Positions 46,253-59,354 of a stretch of 64,000 nt of DNA are shown here, in pieces. Location of the stretch: assembly GCA_020002185.1 (NCBI GenBank), contig CM034531.1, positions 77,488,291 to 77,552,290 of the forward strand, read 5' to 3'. The notes below the pieces were generated by a model, which worked only from the letters and a program-made list of their open reading frames with translations, was not told where the DNA came from and made no database searches. The translations under genes and the position numbers were made by a program. The DNA comes from Paraescarpia echinospica. Its lineage: Eukaryota > Annelida > Polychaeta > Sabellida > Siboglinidae. Each line of letters begins with the position of its first letter. Positions within the stretch are counted from its first letter, which is position 1.

Positions 46253-47292
46253 ATGGCACCGACAAGGGCGCAGAAGAAAAGGGGGTCCCAACCAGTGGCA
46301 GCGACGGTCGAGCCTATTCAGACGAGAAGTCGAGCTGCGACGACAATGACAACGAGTCACGTACGCCAGCCAGTGGCACGGGGCAGAAAACGTACTACCG
46401 GTCGACGACGGGCTCGTCCGTCTGATGACCATCTGATGGCAGCACAGACCGATGTCCTGTTGCAAACGAGAGCCTGCAATCAGCCAGTGACAGATTGTGA
46501 TTCGCTGCGACAGATGGCAGCACAACCCAATGCCTCGTGGCATGCGACTGGTGACAGTCTGCCGACATTGAGTCGGAATACGAACCAGCAGGCGGCAGCA
46601 CCACTGTTGGAGAGTGTGGCAGCAACGACTGCCAGGCAGCGCCTGCAGCAGTCACATCAGTTGCTGCAGGAAATGCATCAGATGATGTCTGAACAGAGAG
46701 ATAATGTCACAGCTATGCCCCAGTCCAACGGTGCTGAGTTTATGCCACAGTTGGATGATTTAACACAGGAGATGGCATCCTCGGGTCAGGTAGGGGCGCC
46801 ACTGTGCCACCATGGCCTACAAGGGAAGGGTCTTTGCCAAATCTTGGGCATGGCATAGATGTTGGGGCCGTGATAGATAGTCTCCCGCAGCAGACTCGAG
46901 ACAGGGTTAGGACATTCACCAAAGCTTCTGTTTCTATTCATGCGCATGTACCAGCTAATGTCAGAGCGAAGGTATGGTCTGGGGATTTCGTGGAAATGTC
47001 GGCCCTGTTGCCTGGTGTCAGGTCCAGTAGCCAAAATCTTACGCTGGGCCTACAGCAGCAAGGGGAGGATGGTCCGTCAATATTGTGTGTCGGCCCTAAG
47101 GCCAAGCCAGAAATTCGCAGTTTCCCACAGTGGGAGAAAGCCTTCCGGGTCTACATGACACTTTCCGGGCCCTGCGCATGCTAGAAGGATGGGGGTGGGA
47201 CTCGACGGTTTCCGAGTTATGGCTGAGAGCGGCTCAGGTGGGAAATGTCAAGAGTGGGCCAGCTTATGGTGGGACCCCCTTTCAACAATAAA
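46253..47292 (+). pseudogene. gag-like ORF, truncated, with frameshift and internal deletion (unit 3)
   Basis: Open only to 46858. One G is missing from the run near 46795 (gtaggggcgcc against gtagggggcgcc), and 112 bp are deleted at about 47157 between short ATG matches, removing the YLSQP to TYD part of the core. The 3' end is the same unit joint. Confidence 0.8.
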
Positions 47293-47965
47293 TATTATAA
47301 ACATAAGAGAGAATACTGAGGAAAGAAAAAACAAACGAACAAAATAATGAAAGTAGGCTGCGATTTAAATATGTAATGAAAAATAAATAACAGAATGGAC
47401 CAGCGTTTGTCACTGAACCATTAGACGTGCTTTTATATTAGTTGACTCTGAATATGACCACCCTGACCGACTCTGAGAGACATCCTTTAGACATATCTAT
47501 ATAAATATAGACCAATAGTTACGACTGGCGTGGCCTCTTGTTGGACCTGAATAGATGCCCGTGGCTGTCTATTGACCAGTTGTGGTCTTCCATTGCAGGT
47601 GTCATCACTGGTGATTGGCGAGTCTCTTGTCAATGTCTATCCCATGTTGACTTGAAACACCAAAAGACACAACTGGTGAATTGCGTAATACCATTTACGT
47701 CAGACATGTAGATATCTTTTTCACAGTACGAAGAAACGACCCTTAATTCCCGGAAAACAACAACGTGATTTGGTTAATTATTTGTTAATTAGCTCCCACG
47801 AAGCCATTAATGATTACTGACAAAAGTTAGTATGGCAAAAGAACATGTTTCCTCGTCTTCCCTGAATAGTACATTCGACCACGAGTTGCACACCATACAG
47901 TTGAACGCTGCAGTGTTGGTGTCACATATTCAATGATATTGTGCCGTTTTAGAAACGTATGTATA

Positions 47966-48156
47966 CAGTGGAACCTCGCTGTACTGTCACCTCTGTAATA
48001 CAGCCACCTCACAATTAAGGTCACCCTAGAACAGTCACAAATTATTTCCACATAGAGTAAAGTACACAATATTAGTTCCACTAATACGGTCACCTTGTTA
48101 TTCAGGTCATTTTGTCCAGTTCCAAGGGTGGCCTAGTGACTAGTGAGGTTTCACTG
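47966..48156. mobile_element. pogo/Tigger-type MITE (unit 4 copy)
   Basis: 191 bp, with the same termini and TA flanks as the unit 2 copy. Confidence 0.75.
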
Positions 48157-51077
48157 TACCAATTTTAAATAATAATTATAAATAATCACTTTCAACATGT
48201 GTATAGGGACGTACATGTGTGTACACGGACTGCATAAACAGGCAAAATACACGTGAACTGGTGAATAAGAACATCGAAGAGAATCTATTAGTTACCAGCT
48301 TCAACACAGGTGAATCTGTTGATATGTTGTTGTGAGTCACTTGATCTGTTCACAGTGGCATTGATCTGTTCACAGTGGCATTGATATGTTCACAGTGGCG
48401 TTCAGTGTGGATGAGTTGCAATCGCTGTCTATCCCATTTTGTCTTGAAAAAGCCAATATTTATGAGGGGTGAGTAATGTAATTGGAATAGAACATTCAAT
48501 AATATTATATCAACAAGAGAAAGCAATATTTCATGATGTGTTGTAGTTGTGTAATTGCTTCGTAAAAATTAACATTAATTATTTCTACGTTATATTATTT
48601 ATTTCCTTATCTTATATTGCCTAATAATCTACACATGAATGTAATACTGATAACAAATATGCATTATTTATTACGTATAATTAATTTTATATATCTTATA
48701 TTGCTAAACATCTACATATGAACGCAACACTGATAACCAATATGGATTATCTACATTATATAATTGAAGTGGGCAGAACATAATTATAATTTATTGCATA
48801 AATGAAGGTATGAACGCAGAGCATACTGTATTTTATGCAATGGCCGGGACGGGCCCAGTGTGGGTATTGAGGTAAGGGACTGAGGCGATAATTACTTCCA
48901 GCTGTTTGGCTTAAAACCACCCAGCGCCTTCAGCCAATCACGACATGTCAGGATTAGGCTCCAGCCTTTTAATTGGATTATTTCGGAATGAACACAGGGT
49001 CATATCCCCGATTTTTGAATGTGTTGGGTTTTGGTGCGTCGACAGGCTTTTTGTTTTACAAACGGTATATATTTTCCTTGTGTTTATACAGGATAGGCGG
49101 AATGGCCCCACCTTTTTGTAACTGCATGTGTCTATTGGTGGTGGAATGTTTGTATTGTTTGCTTAGGTTTATATTCATAGTGGTTTTATACCTCTATAGC
49201 GACAAATAATGTATGTCTGTATATTGTCGTCATGTTGTAGGAATGTGTGCCTAAGAAACTTTGATGGGGCTGTACAAGGGTTCAGTTTCACATCTGGTTT
49301 GCATGTTAGACATCACATTCATACTATCTTTATGCCCAAAAGTGGCTGCATTAGAAGCAATCCACTTTCCAATAAAAACGTCATCCTTTGGCCAATTTCA
49401 ATTCTCAAACTACATTGGGCTTGTGTTGGTTATTGCTTAAAATTAATTTTAGATATCTTATATTGCCCCAAACATCTACATGTCAATGTAACACTGATAA
49501 CAAATATGCAATATCTACATTTAATAATTTAAATGAGCAGAACGCAGTTAAAACATTTTGGCATACAATTTATTTTAAATATCCTATATTGCCCAAACAT
49601 CTACATATGAATGCAACACTGATAATAAATATGCATTATCTACATTAAATAACCTAAATGAGCCAAACATAATTATAATTTCTGGCATATAATTAATTTT
49701 AAAGATACTCCCTCAGAAACATTACCCCATTTAGTAGTTACCTGACGCGTCAACACTTGTCTGTCAATTGGTACATATTACGGTAGCACCTTGGTCACCA
49801 GTGGTGTTCCATTTTGGTGTTCGACTTGCGATCAATGTTAGCTTCACCAATCATCCCATTTTGTTGTCGGACTGTCTGGAATTACAAACAAATTGTAAAA
49901 AACAAAACTAGAGCCCTTTCAATAATAAAACGATTTTATTTTAGTGACCTGTGATTGCTAATAAATATACAGTATATCTTAAACAAGTAAATTATTTTTA
50001 AAGAGTTAAAGAACATTGTTGTAGCAGTTCAACATTACCCAGTATATATCACTCTATTAGCTGGAGTGATGAGATGAGAAATTATGGTTCCATTGTTGAT
50101 GTCAGAGCGACATGTACCATTGGATAATTGTTCAATTACACAAATCAAATCAATTATTTTTTATTTGTCATTTCAATTACACTTCTTCACTATCAAAAAT
50201 ACATTAACGGGACCTAACTAAAAAGAGTACCGGTGATATGGCATGCATGGGTATGTAGAATAGAATAGGTCAATCATGAAGTAGAATTGTTTGATAAACT
50301 AATTTTCCCAATTTGAATTAAAACAAAATAATTAAAAACTAATCAGACCGGAATTGAAATCACTAAGATAAGTTTGTACAATGAAATAAAACATTTGTTT
50401 TGCACGTTGATGACCAGCTGAAACCATAACTTTTGTATACTGAAAACAATCTTTGGTAGAACTGTTTTAAAAGTTTTTGTTTTTAAACAGGTGTTTAAAA
50501 TGGACTCTCAAGCTGATATGCAACTATGAATAGTAAAGTAAAAAATATGTCCAAACAGAAATGTTAATCAAGATGATATTCTTTCCTCTCCATTTAAAAT
50601 AATTAAAGTAATGATATAAAAATATTTGCTTTCAGTCTTGTGTTTTTGTAAATATTGGCATGACAGAGACAGTGTCAAACCATCATATTTCTAACATGTC
50701 ATTTAAACACACTGATCAGTGCTAGTTACCAGTGCATGGACATTCAGGAGACTGGACGTGTTGTGTTGTTCATCACTTGTTCAATTCACTGAGGGCGGAC
50801 GTGCTGCAGTCAATATCTATTCCATTTTGTCTTGAAAAAGCCAATGATACACACATTATTTGGGACGATTAGCGATTACGTGACATTCGGTCTCGTATCG
50901 TAGCAACGGCCCTTGGCGGGCTATACACAACAACTGCAAGAAGGCTCGTCAGCGTCTATTGCAATCAAACGAGGGAAACAGTTCACTATTTTTTGAGCTT
51001 CAAATCTTTGGCCAGTCACCTGAAGAACTTGTATGTTACTCTTAGGCTCTAGAGGCATTATCCATCAAAATACCACT

Positions 51078-51135
51078 GCATAGTTTGGGTCCCATGGTAG
51101 ACAATGCACAGTTTGAGTCCCATGGTAGACAATGC
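51078..51135. repeat. 28-bp minisatellite, 2 copies (unit 4)
   Basis: Two monomers, same flanks as in unit 2. Confidence 0.9.
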
Positions 51136-52180
51136 AAAGCATTCTGTTGTGTACAACCAAGATGGCAGATCACCTTGACGGCTGGACACCAAATAAGGGC
51201 GTTGACGTAAGACTAATGGTCCCAATAGACATACACCATACATGGTAGATATCAACATATACGTGAAAAGGATTACTTCACAATGTGCTTTCACCAATAA
51301 TACTGCACTCGTCACTGTTCTAGTATTGTAACACCCACATAAACAAACAGGAATATTTCCAATTTGTCGGAATAACTGAGGTATCATGTCAGCGCAACAT
51401 GTTTGCTTAGTCAGTCATCTTACATTACCAAACATCTATGTATAAATGCAATACAGCAGTCATCAATATGCATTATGTATATTTAATAAACAAATAGTTT
51501 CATTTTTATATATTCCATCTAATTACAAACCAGATCCAACAATTACCTGGCACGCTGACAATTGTCTGCAGATGGTACAAGTTGCGGCGGTGTCTGACAG
51601 TGGTGTCTGACAGTGGTGTCGTATCATACCCTTAATAAAAATGTGCATAAAATTAAAGCTAACGAGAAGAGTAATTACCACATAATTTTAACATATAGTA
51701 TCAACCAGTGCACATTCACTGGTAATGAGTTTCGATAATAGTCACATGCTTTATAAATCATCTGTCAACCAGTGTCAAATTAAACCTAATGAAACAGGAC
51801 AATAGCCTCACCCGTTACCACTGCAGTGTGGCCCAGTGTCAAATCTAATTTTGAAACAGAGTAACCAAATACTTCAAAAACAAATGGTGATAACAGCTAC
51901 AAATAAAATCCTATGAGATGGGGCCATGCCCACACTGTTCTAAAACAAAGACATCCGGTAACAAGTCAACACTAATATGACAGGGACAAAACACCCTTCA
52001 TAAACAAACTATGACATCCAGTGACAACTCAAGGCTATTGAAACAGAGCCACGCCCACACCCTTTACAAACAAACAATGATACCAAGAGGTAAATCAAAG
52101 CTAATTGATTTAGACATATCTACACCCACCCTATATAAAAAAACTGTGACATCCAGTGACAAATCAAAGCTAACTGAAAC

Positions 52181-53710
52181 ATGGCTACACCACACCCTCC
52201 ATATACACACTGTGGCATCCAGTGTTATATCAAAGCTAATCTAATGAGACATGGCTATATCACACCCTCCATAAACACACTGTGGCATCCAGTGTTATAT
52301 CAAAGCTAATGAGACATGACTACACCACACCCTCCATAAACACACTGTGGCATCTGGTGTTATATCAAAGCTACTGAGACATGGCTACACCACACCCTCC
52401 ATAAACACACTGTGGCATCCAGTGTTATATCAAAGCTAATGAGACATGGCTACACCACACCCTCCATAAACACACTGTGGCATCCAGTGTTATATCAAAG
52501 CTGATAAGACATGGCTACACCACACCCTCCATAAACACACTGTGGCATCCAGTGTTATATCAAAGCTAATGAGACATGGCTACACCACACCCTCCATAAA
52601 CACACTGTGGCATCCAGTGTTATATCAAAGCTGATAAGACATGGCTACACCACACCCTCCATAAACACACTGTGGCGTCCAGTGCTATATCAAAGCTAAT
52701 GAGACATCGCTACACCACACCCTCCATAAACACACTGTGGCATCCAGTGTTATATCAAAGCTGATAAGACTTGGCTACACCACACCCTCCATAAACACAC
52801 TGCGGCATCCAGTGCTATATCAAAGCTAATGAGACATGGCTACACCACACCCTCCATAAACACACTGTGGCATCCAGTGCTATATCAAAGCTAATGAGAC
52901 ATGGCTACACCACACCTTCCATAAACACACTGTGGCATCCAGTGTTATATCAAAGCTGATAAGACATGGCTACACCACACCCTCCATAAACACACTGTGG
53001 CATCCAGTGCTATATCAAAGCTAATGAGACATGGCTACACCACACCCTCCATAAACACACTGTGGCATCCAGTTCTATATCAAAGCTAATGAGACATGGC
53101 TACACCTCACCCTTCACAAACACACTGTGGCATCCAGTGTTATATCAAAGCTGATGAGACATGGCTACACCACACCCTTCACAAACACACTGTGGCATCC
53201 AGTGCTATATCAAAGCTAATGAGACATGGCTACACCACACCCTTCACAAACACATTGTGGCATCCAGTGCTATATCAAAGCTAATGAGACATGGCTACAC
53301 CACACCCTTCACAAACACACTGTGGCATCCAGTGCTATATCAAAGCTAATGAGACATGGCTACACCACACCCTCCACAAACACACTGTGGCATCCAGTGC
53401 TATATCAAAGCTAATGAGACATGGCTACACCACACCCTTCACAAACACACTGTGGCATCCAGTGCTATATCAAAGCTAATGAGACATGGCTACACCACAC
53501 CCTTCACAAACACACTGTGGCATCCAGTGCTATATCAAAGCTAATGAGACATGGCTACACCACACCCTTCACAAACACACTGTGGCATCCAGTGCTATAT
53601 CAAAGCTAATGAGACATGGCTACACCACACCCTCCATAAACACACTGTGGCATCCAGTGTTATATCAAAGCTATGAGACATGGCAAAGCTAATGAGACAT
53701 GGCTACACCT
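52181..53710. repeat. 65-bp satellite, about 22 copies (unit 4)
   Basis: Same monomer as in unit 2. The right end has a broken copy (about 53671-53690) in which a monomer is cut short and restarts at aagctaatgagac, a footprint of slippage or unequal exchange. Confidence 0.95.
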
Positions 53711-54816
53711 CACCCTTCACAAACACACTTTGACATACATTGACATGGTTATGCCACACCCTTCATAAACAAACTGTGACATTCGGTGACAAATCTAAGC
53801 TAATGAGAAAGGGCCATGCCACACCCTTCATTATAAACACACTCTGACAGACATTGACAAATCTAAGCTAACGAGAAAGGGCTACACCATACCTTTCATT
53901 AGCACACTTGACATACATTGACAAATCTAAACTAATGAGACAAGACCACGGCTACACCCTTCACAAAGAAACCGACATCCAATGACAAATCAAAGCTAAT
54001 TGAGACATGGCTACACCACACCTTTCACTAGCACACTCTGACATCCAGTGACAAATCAAAGCAAACAAGAAAGGGCCGTGCTACACCCTTCATAAAGAAA
54101 CTGGTATCCAGTGACAAATATTTGCCGGTACCTCCTCCGTTAGGTCAAACCTAACAAATGCAACAGTAAAAATCTCTCCATTATGGTCGACTAATAACCT
54201 ACCAACTCGCAACATGTCAACTAACAACATATCAAACAACTGTTTTCCTTGGTGAACAGCAACAAGGAAAGGGTATGGAGATTTGCCCCATGTTTCACCT
54301 CTACCGATATGTTAACCTTGGCCTATCCTGTCTTTAGCGTATGTAGTTCAGTTTTAAACATTTTCTGTTACACTTACGCAACTGGTTTCCATAGGCCTAC
54401 TAGCACAATACAGTATATTATCATATCGACATAACTAATACAAATATGGTGTACTTACTAACTTAGTCTTAGTTAAGTTTTACTCAAGTTCTTCAAAACA
54501 GAATTTTCACAGCAAGCACACCATACGACATAACCCCAAACTTGCCTACACACACCGCCAACTAAGGAATACGCTGTAGCTCTGTACAATCAGACACCAC
54601 CAATAAGGTAATAATGGTTTATTGCAGTTACTTATATGAGCGATAGACAAATCGTCAATAGAATATAGCGGCCACAATCAACACAAGGTTTTCCTTGGCT
54701 AGTCTCTCTGACCACTAGGTGGAGTAGCTGTCTAGTCATAAACATAGATGTGTTGGTATGATTTATTTTCTCCGTGTCAGTTTGTTCATTTTCTATGTGA
54801 CTTAGTTGCGTAAACA

Positions 54817-55068
54817 TTAAGGGAGCCGTCGCTCTCTAGTAGATCGTCGAGGTTGAACACCATCATTCACTGGTGTGTCAGGTATCTCACAGGGTTCATC
54901 TATATCGGGGAGTTCATCGATCTGTGGCTGAGTCTCAGGTTCGGACAACTGTACCGGTATGCTTGGTGGTGGCATAAGGTCTGGTTTGTCGTCTGTGTCT
55001 TGAATCGACTCATGTCTGTCGAACACCGGCGACACAAGTGTTTTTTTGGCAGGGCTCTGGTAACACAC
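54817..55068 (-). pseudogene. Relic resembling gypsy pol tail (unit 4)
   Basis: Same relic, with the ELPDIDEP variant shared with unit 1. Confidence 0.4.
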
Positions 55069-56605
55069 TCAGTCCGCTTCACCCTGTATAATGTAGCTCT
55101 TAGTTGATTCCCGATGAACTTACGGATATTAATCCAAATATCGTCAACAGTTACAAGCAAGTATGTGCTTCGAGCTTGTGTTTTGTTTCAGTCAGCACGT
55201 ATATAAACCAGATCTCCTGACTGTTAATCGCGCGATCAACCTCATAGATCCCCACACTGACGCATGCAGGAACCGACGCCTGCATGAACCACGTGGAATG
55301 CTATTGGAAGAACGCCAAGATGCGTAACAAGAGGGAAGGAGGAACGGCGAGGAACCTCCTAGAACCTGGTAGTGTAAATGTGGCCCAACCAATTCAGCGA
55401 CAATTCGCTGCAGGCTATTCTAGAGCAAGTGTATGAGGCCTACCCAACTAACTAGAAGCGCCTCCATTTTCTTGGAGGGAGGACATGAGTACATGAGTGC
55501 CTCCGGTTGGATCAACAGAACGATTTTCATTTAACTGTAATGACATGTGATACAGTAATTCATGTGTTGAATTGATTGTATTTTTTCTCTGTAATTACAT
55601 GTGATAGATATTATGTAAGTACGTACTTAGTCACCTACAACAATCTGGCGCCAGTTGCTATGAAAGAGCCGACATTATCATGATTACTCAAGCATGCCAC
55701 CGATCAAGCCTTGATAGGGTGGTCATAACAACTAGTCCTGCCTAATGTGGACATATGAACACACAGAGATCCACACCATGTTTTTAATAAGATCGTATTA
55801 TGTATGGAACTCAACCACAACAGTCTGAATATTTGATTGAAATTGTGAAGTAACATATACTATTGCAAAGAGTCAGTATTTTCAGTAATGGCTGCTAGGA
55901 ATTCCTAAATTATCACTATATAAACATACATAATCATGTCTAATAAATGCACTTTGAAGTAATTTCCTTTAAACGGTGAGTCGCATGCTATAAAACACAC
56001 ACGTAAGCACGCACACACGCACACACACACGCACACACACACTACTGCTCCATCGTAGCAGCAGAAAATACATTGAAACATACAAGACAAAGGAACAACA
56101 ACACGAAGAAACGACGACATACAGAATGTGTGGCGATGCTTGACACAAATCACAATTCGGCCGGTGGACGCCATTCATTGCCACACATTAAAGATGGTCC
56201 TGATACAGCCATGTATGAAGAGGCCGCCTAGCGAACAGTTAATGCACGTTAATGAGATTGACTTCTATAATGGAGACATAATTGAAATAGTCACGCGTGT
56301 TTGTAAATTATTAAGTTTGTAATCCTATGGTGGACATATTGTTACACAAGGTTATTCACAGACATATTCCTAGAAACATATCCCAAACATGTGACTTGCC
56401 ACAGCTAAGTGGGTATTAAGTTGCAAAATTAAGAAATTGAGTTTTGTGCCTTTTTGGATTCCACAGACTATAAACTTTAAAATGATACCTCATTTGTTGA
56501 AATATCTTCAGTAGTTTTTGATTTATTGCAATAAATGAAACAAACTTTATAAAAGCGATATTTCGATAAAAACAGGTTTAAACTTTAAAGATTGAGCAAT
56601 ATGAA

Positions 56606-56692
56606 AAACCAATGTCCATAGCAACAACACATTCAACATTGTCATTGAGCTACATGCACTTTGTAGGTTTATTCTATGTATGCATCACAACA
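56606..56692. repeat. 87-bp direct repeat, left copy (unit 4)
   Basis: Same arrangement as in unit 3. Confidence 0.9.
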
Positions 56693-57142
56693 CTGTGACT
56701 GTGAGACAGAAGACTGATGGAAGAAGACAGAGTGTTCAGCAAAAAACAGAAAACATGACAGGCGTGAAGGTGACAGGGGAGAAAGTGACCGTAGTGAAGG
56801 AGGTAGCCGGGGAAAAGGGACGGGAGAGGAGAGAAGAAAATGTGATGGGAGGAAAGAAGAAGGGACGAAAGGAAGTGAGAGTAAATGTGCAAGAAGAGAA
56901 GATGACAGGAGGAAGGGGGATAAGAGAAAACGCGACAGGAATGAAGGGAATGGAAGAGAATGTGACAGGAGAGAAGATGGCAAGAGGAAAAGACAACAAC
57001 CAGACATATGCAAACCGGAGGAGCTACTCCGAGGCAGTGATTGAGGGGGCAAAGAGAAAAGAGAGAGTGTTTATGGGCGATTCAATTTTGAGAAAAACAG
57101 ACAAGACTATATGCGAGGGGAAGGACGTTGTTGTATGTCTAC
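56693..57142 (+). pseudogene. 450-bp internal slice of a CR1 ORF1 (unit 4)
   Basis: Same insert with the same endpoints as in unit 3, so the insertion predates the split of these two units. It encodes the same linker and GDSILRK start of the SGNH domain. Confidence 0.85.
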
Positions 57143-57229
57143 AAACCAATGTCCATAGCAACAACACATTCAACATTGTCATTGAGCTACATGCACTTTG
57201 TAGGTTTATTCTATGTATGCATCACAACA
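57143..57229. repeat. 87-bp direct repeat, right copy (unit 4)
   Basis: Right-hand copy of the duplication around the unit 4 CR1 slice. Confidence 0.9.
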
Positions 57230-57779
57230 TGTTCACGCAATTTCAGTTGATGAATGACTGTGAAAATTTTTCCAATGCTGTTTTTTTGGCAATAAGATAA
57301 ATAAAATAAATTCAAGTTATTACCATCACAGCTGCAAATATTTAGGTATGAAATTAGATTTCATACTGATCTTTACGTGAGGTGGCATCACTACTGATAT
57401 GAGCCACCCTTTGTGGGTGAGGTGGACTTTAACCAGGTCAGGGTCCGATATGTAGATTACCCATACAGCCGCAGCTGTTGCATGACAACTGCATAGTAAT
57501 ACTAGGTAAACTCCCAGCCAATCAGCATAGCGCAGAAAGACCGCGTAACTTGTGCGCGGGGAAATTGCAGCACACAACGATCTAGGTTCTCAAGTGAGCG
57601 GACGTATCCAAACAAGTTTCCCGTATTCGAGTTCCCGATAACGAAATTGAATTTCATTCGTCGATCGTGCGTCTGCGTTCACTATCGTCGACAGTTCGTC
57701 GGATAATTGAGTATACCTTACTATATTCGTTATTATTTATCTGTGTTAATATTTCTCAAGCCTTGTTTGGCGTGAGACA

Positions 57780-58391
57780 ATGGCGGCTGATCACGACGCT
57801 ACCCGTGTCCTGATACTTGGCGATAGCCACGTATTTTGGTCATCGCGGTTCGTGAGGTCGGCCGGCCCGTCTTGGCCAGGGGTTAGTGTGGATTTTGTCG
57901 TGGACGGGCACGGATGTCGAGGTCCCTCTTTTATCGGGATTCGCGGGGGGAAGATCTTGACAATGCGTGACGACGACCTGTGGGATAGAATTTCGATTCT
58001 AAACCCAGGTCTGGTCATCCCTCACGTAGGCGGCAACGACGTTGACTCGGTCGGTTTGTCTCCCCAACGTGTAGGAGCGCAGCTCGTTGACTTTGCCCGC
58101 GAATTAGTGGAATTTGGCGTTAGCCAAGTTGTGATCTGCCAGTTGATCAAACGGGCAAAATGGCGTCACTTCTCACCCGAGGATGGGACCACGCGCGTGG
58201 CGGTGGTTAACACTTTTATCCAGGCAGAGTGTGCAGGGGATCACCATATCTCTTTTTGGAAACATAAAGGCTTCTGGAATCCCCGCAATAGGATCTTTAT
58301 GCGGGACGGGGTGCATTTTAATGATCTCGGCAATTTTAAGCTGTATCGTAGTTTCAGGGGGGCCTTGCTTTGGGCAGCTAGTCGTCGGTAA
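57780..58391 (+). CDS. SGNH-hydrolase protein, intact frame (unit 4)
   Basis: Same 203-residue product as unit 3, with Ser16, Asn86, Asp176 and His179 present. It is followed by the upstream-repeat array and a continuous truncated gag ORF, so unit 4 is the best preserved pairing in the window. Confidence 0.75.
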   Translation: MAADHDATRVLILGDSHVFWSSRFVRSAGPSWPGVSVDFVVDGHGCRGPSFIGIRGGKILTMRDDDLWDRISILNPGLVIPHVGGNDVDSVGLSPQRVGAQLVDFARELVEFGVSQVVICQLIKRAKWRHFSPEDGTTRVAVVNTFIQAECAGDHHISFWKHKGFWNPRNRIFMRDGVHFNDLGNFKLYRSFRGALLWAASRR

Positions 58392-58510
58392 GCCGGGGCG
58401 ATAATGGGCGATAAACCGGGTATGGTTAAGGGGGCCGATAAAAGGGGAATGTTGGCGTTCGGACTATCCCTGTCATTTAAGTTTATCATAGTTTTAACTA
58501 TCATAACTGC

Positions 58511-59150
58511 CAGCTTGGCACGTCGGGCCAGACGTTTATTTATTTATTTTAATACTGATTTCAGTTAACTAATCAGTGTAGTGGGTGTTATGTTAGATAC
58601 ATACTGTGACGACCTGGCCAGTTGGCAGTCAGACAAATCAGCCAATATTGGTGTTTCGGCTTGATTGTGCAGCTTGGCACGTCGGGCCAGATGTTTATTT
58701 ATTTATTTAATTAAAAAAAAAAATACTGATTTCAGTTAACCAATCAGTGTAGTGGGTGTTATGTTAGATACATACTTTGACGACCTGGCCAGTTGGCAGT
58801 CAGGCAACTCAGCCAATATTGGTGTTTCGGCTTGATTGTGCAGCTTGGCACGTCGGGCCAGATGTTAGTTCATTATGTTTTATAATGTTTTCAGTTAATC
58901 GATCAGTGCTGGAGTGTTAATTGAGTTACATACTGTGACGACCTGGCCAGTTGGCAGTCAGGCAACTCAGCCAATATTGGCGCTTCAGCTTGATTGTGCA
59001 GCTTGGCACGTCGGGCCAGATGTTGGAGTGTCATATTGAGTTCAATGAACTAATCAATATCCCATGTGTCGTATTAGATGCATACTGTGACGACCTGGCC
59101 AGTTGGCAGTCAGGCAGCTCAGCCAATATTGTCGTTTCGGCCTGCAGGTC
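58511..59150 (+). repeat. Tandem repeats upstream of gag (unit 4)
   Basis: Same array as in unit 3, including the 8-bp duplication just upstream of gag. Confidence 0.85.
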
Positions 59151-59354
59151 CAGCTTGGCGCTTCTGACTAGTAGTTCTGCATTCACATTGCATGCAAGAT
59201 AGAATGAGTTGGCGTCTCGTCAATTCGTCAATGTTGGCGCTTTGGCCTGAATATTCAGCTTTTCCGGTACAGTGAAAAATCACATTTACAATGGTCTAAC
59301 ATCACGTCTGCAACAACTAACCAGTGCCGCACATGGCACTCTATTTGTTACAGG

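Larger units (their letters stand above)
34208..47282. repeat. Tandem segment, unit 3 (13.1 kb)
   Basis: It has the same start as unit 2. Private changes are about 11 copies of the 65-bp satellite, a roughly 60-bp deletion near 43065, a 1-bp deletion near 46795 and a 112-bp deletion at 47157 in the gag ORF. It shares the CR1 slice with 87-bp flanking duplication, and the intact SGNH frame, with unit 4. Confidence 0.9.
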
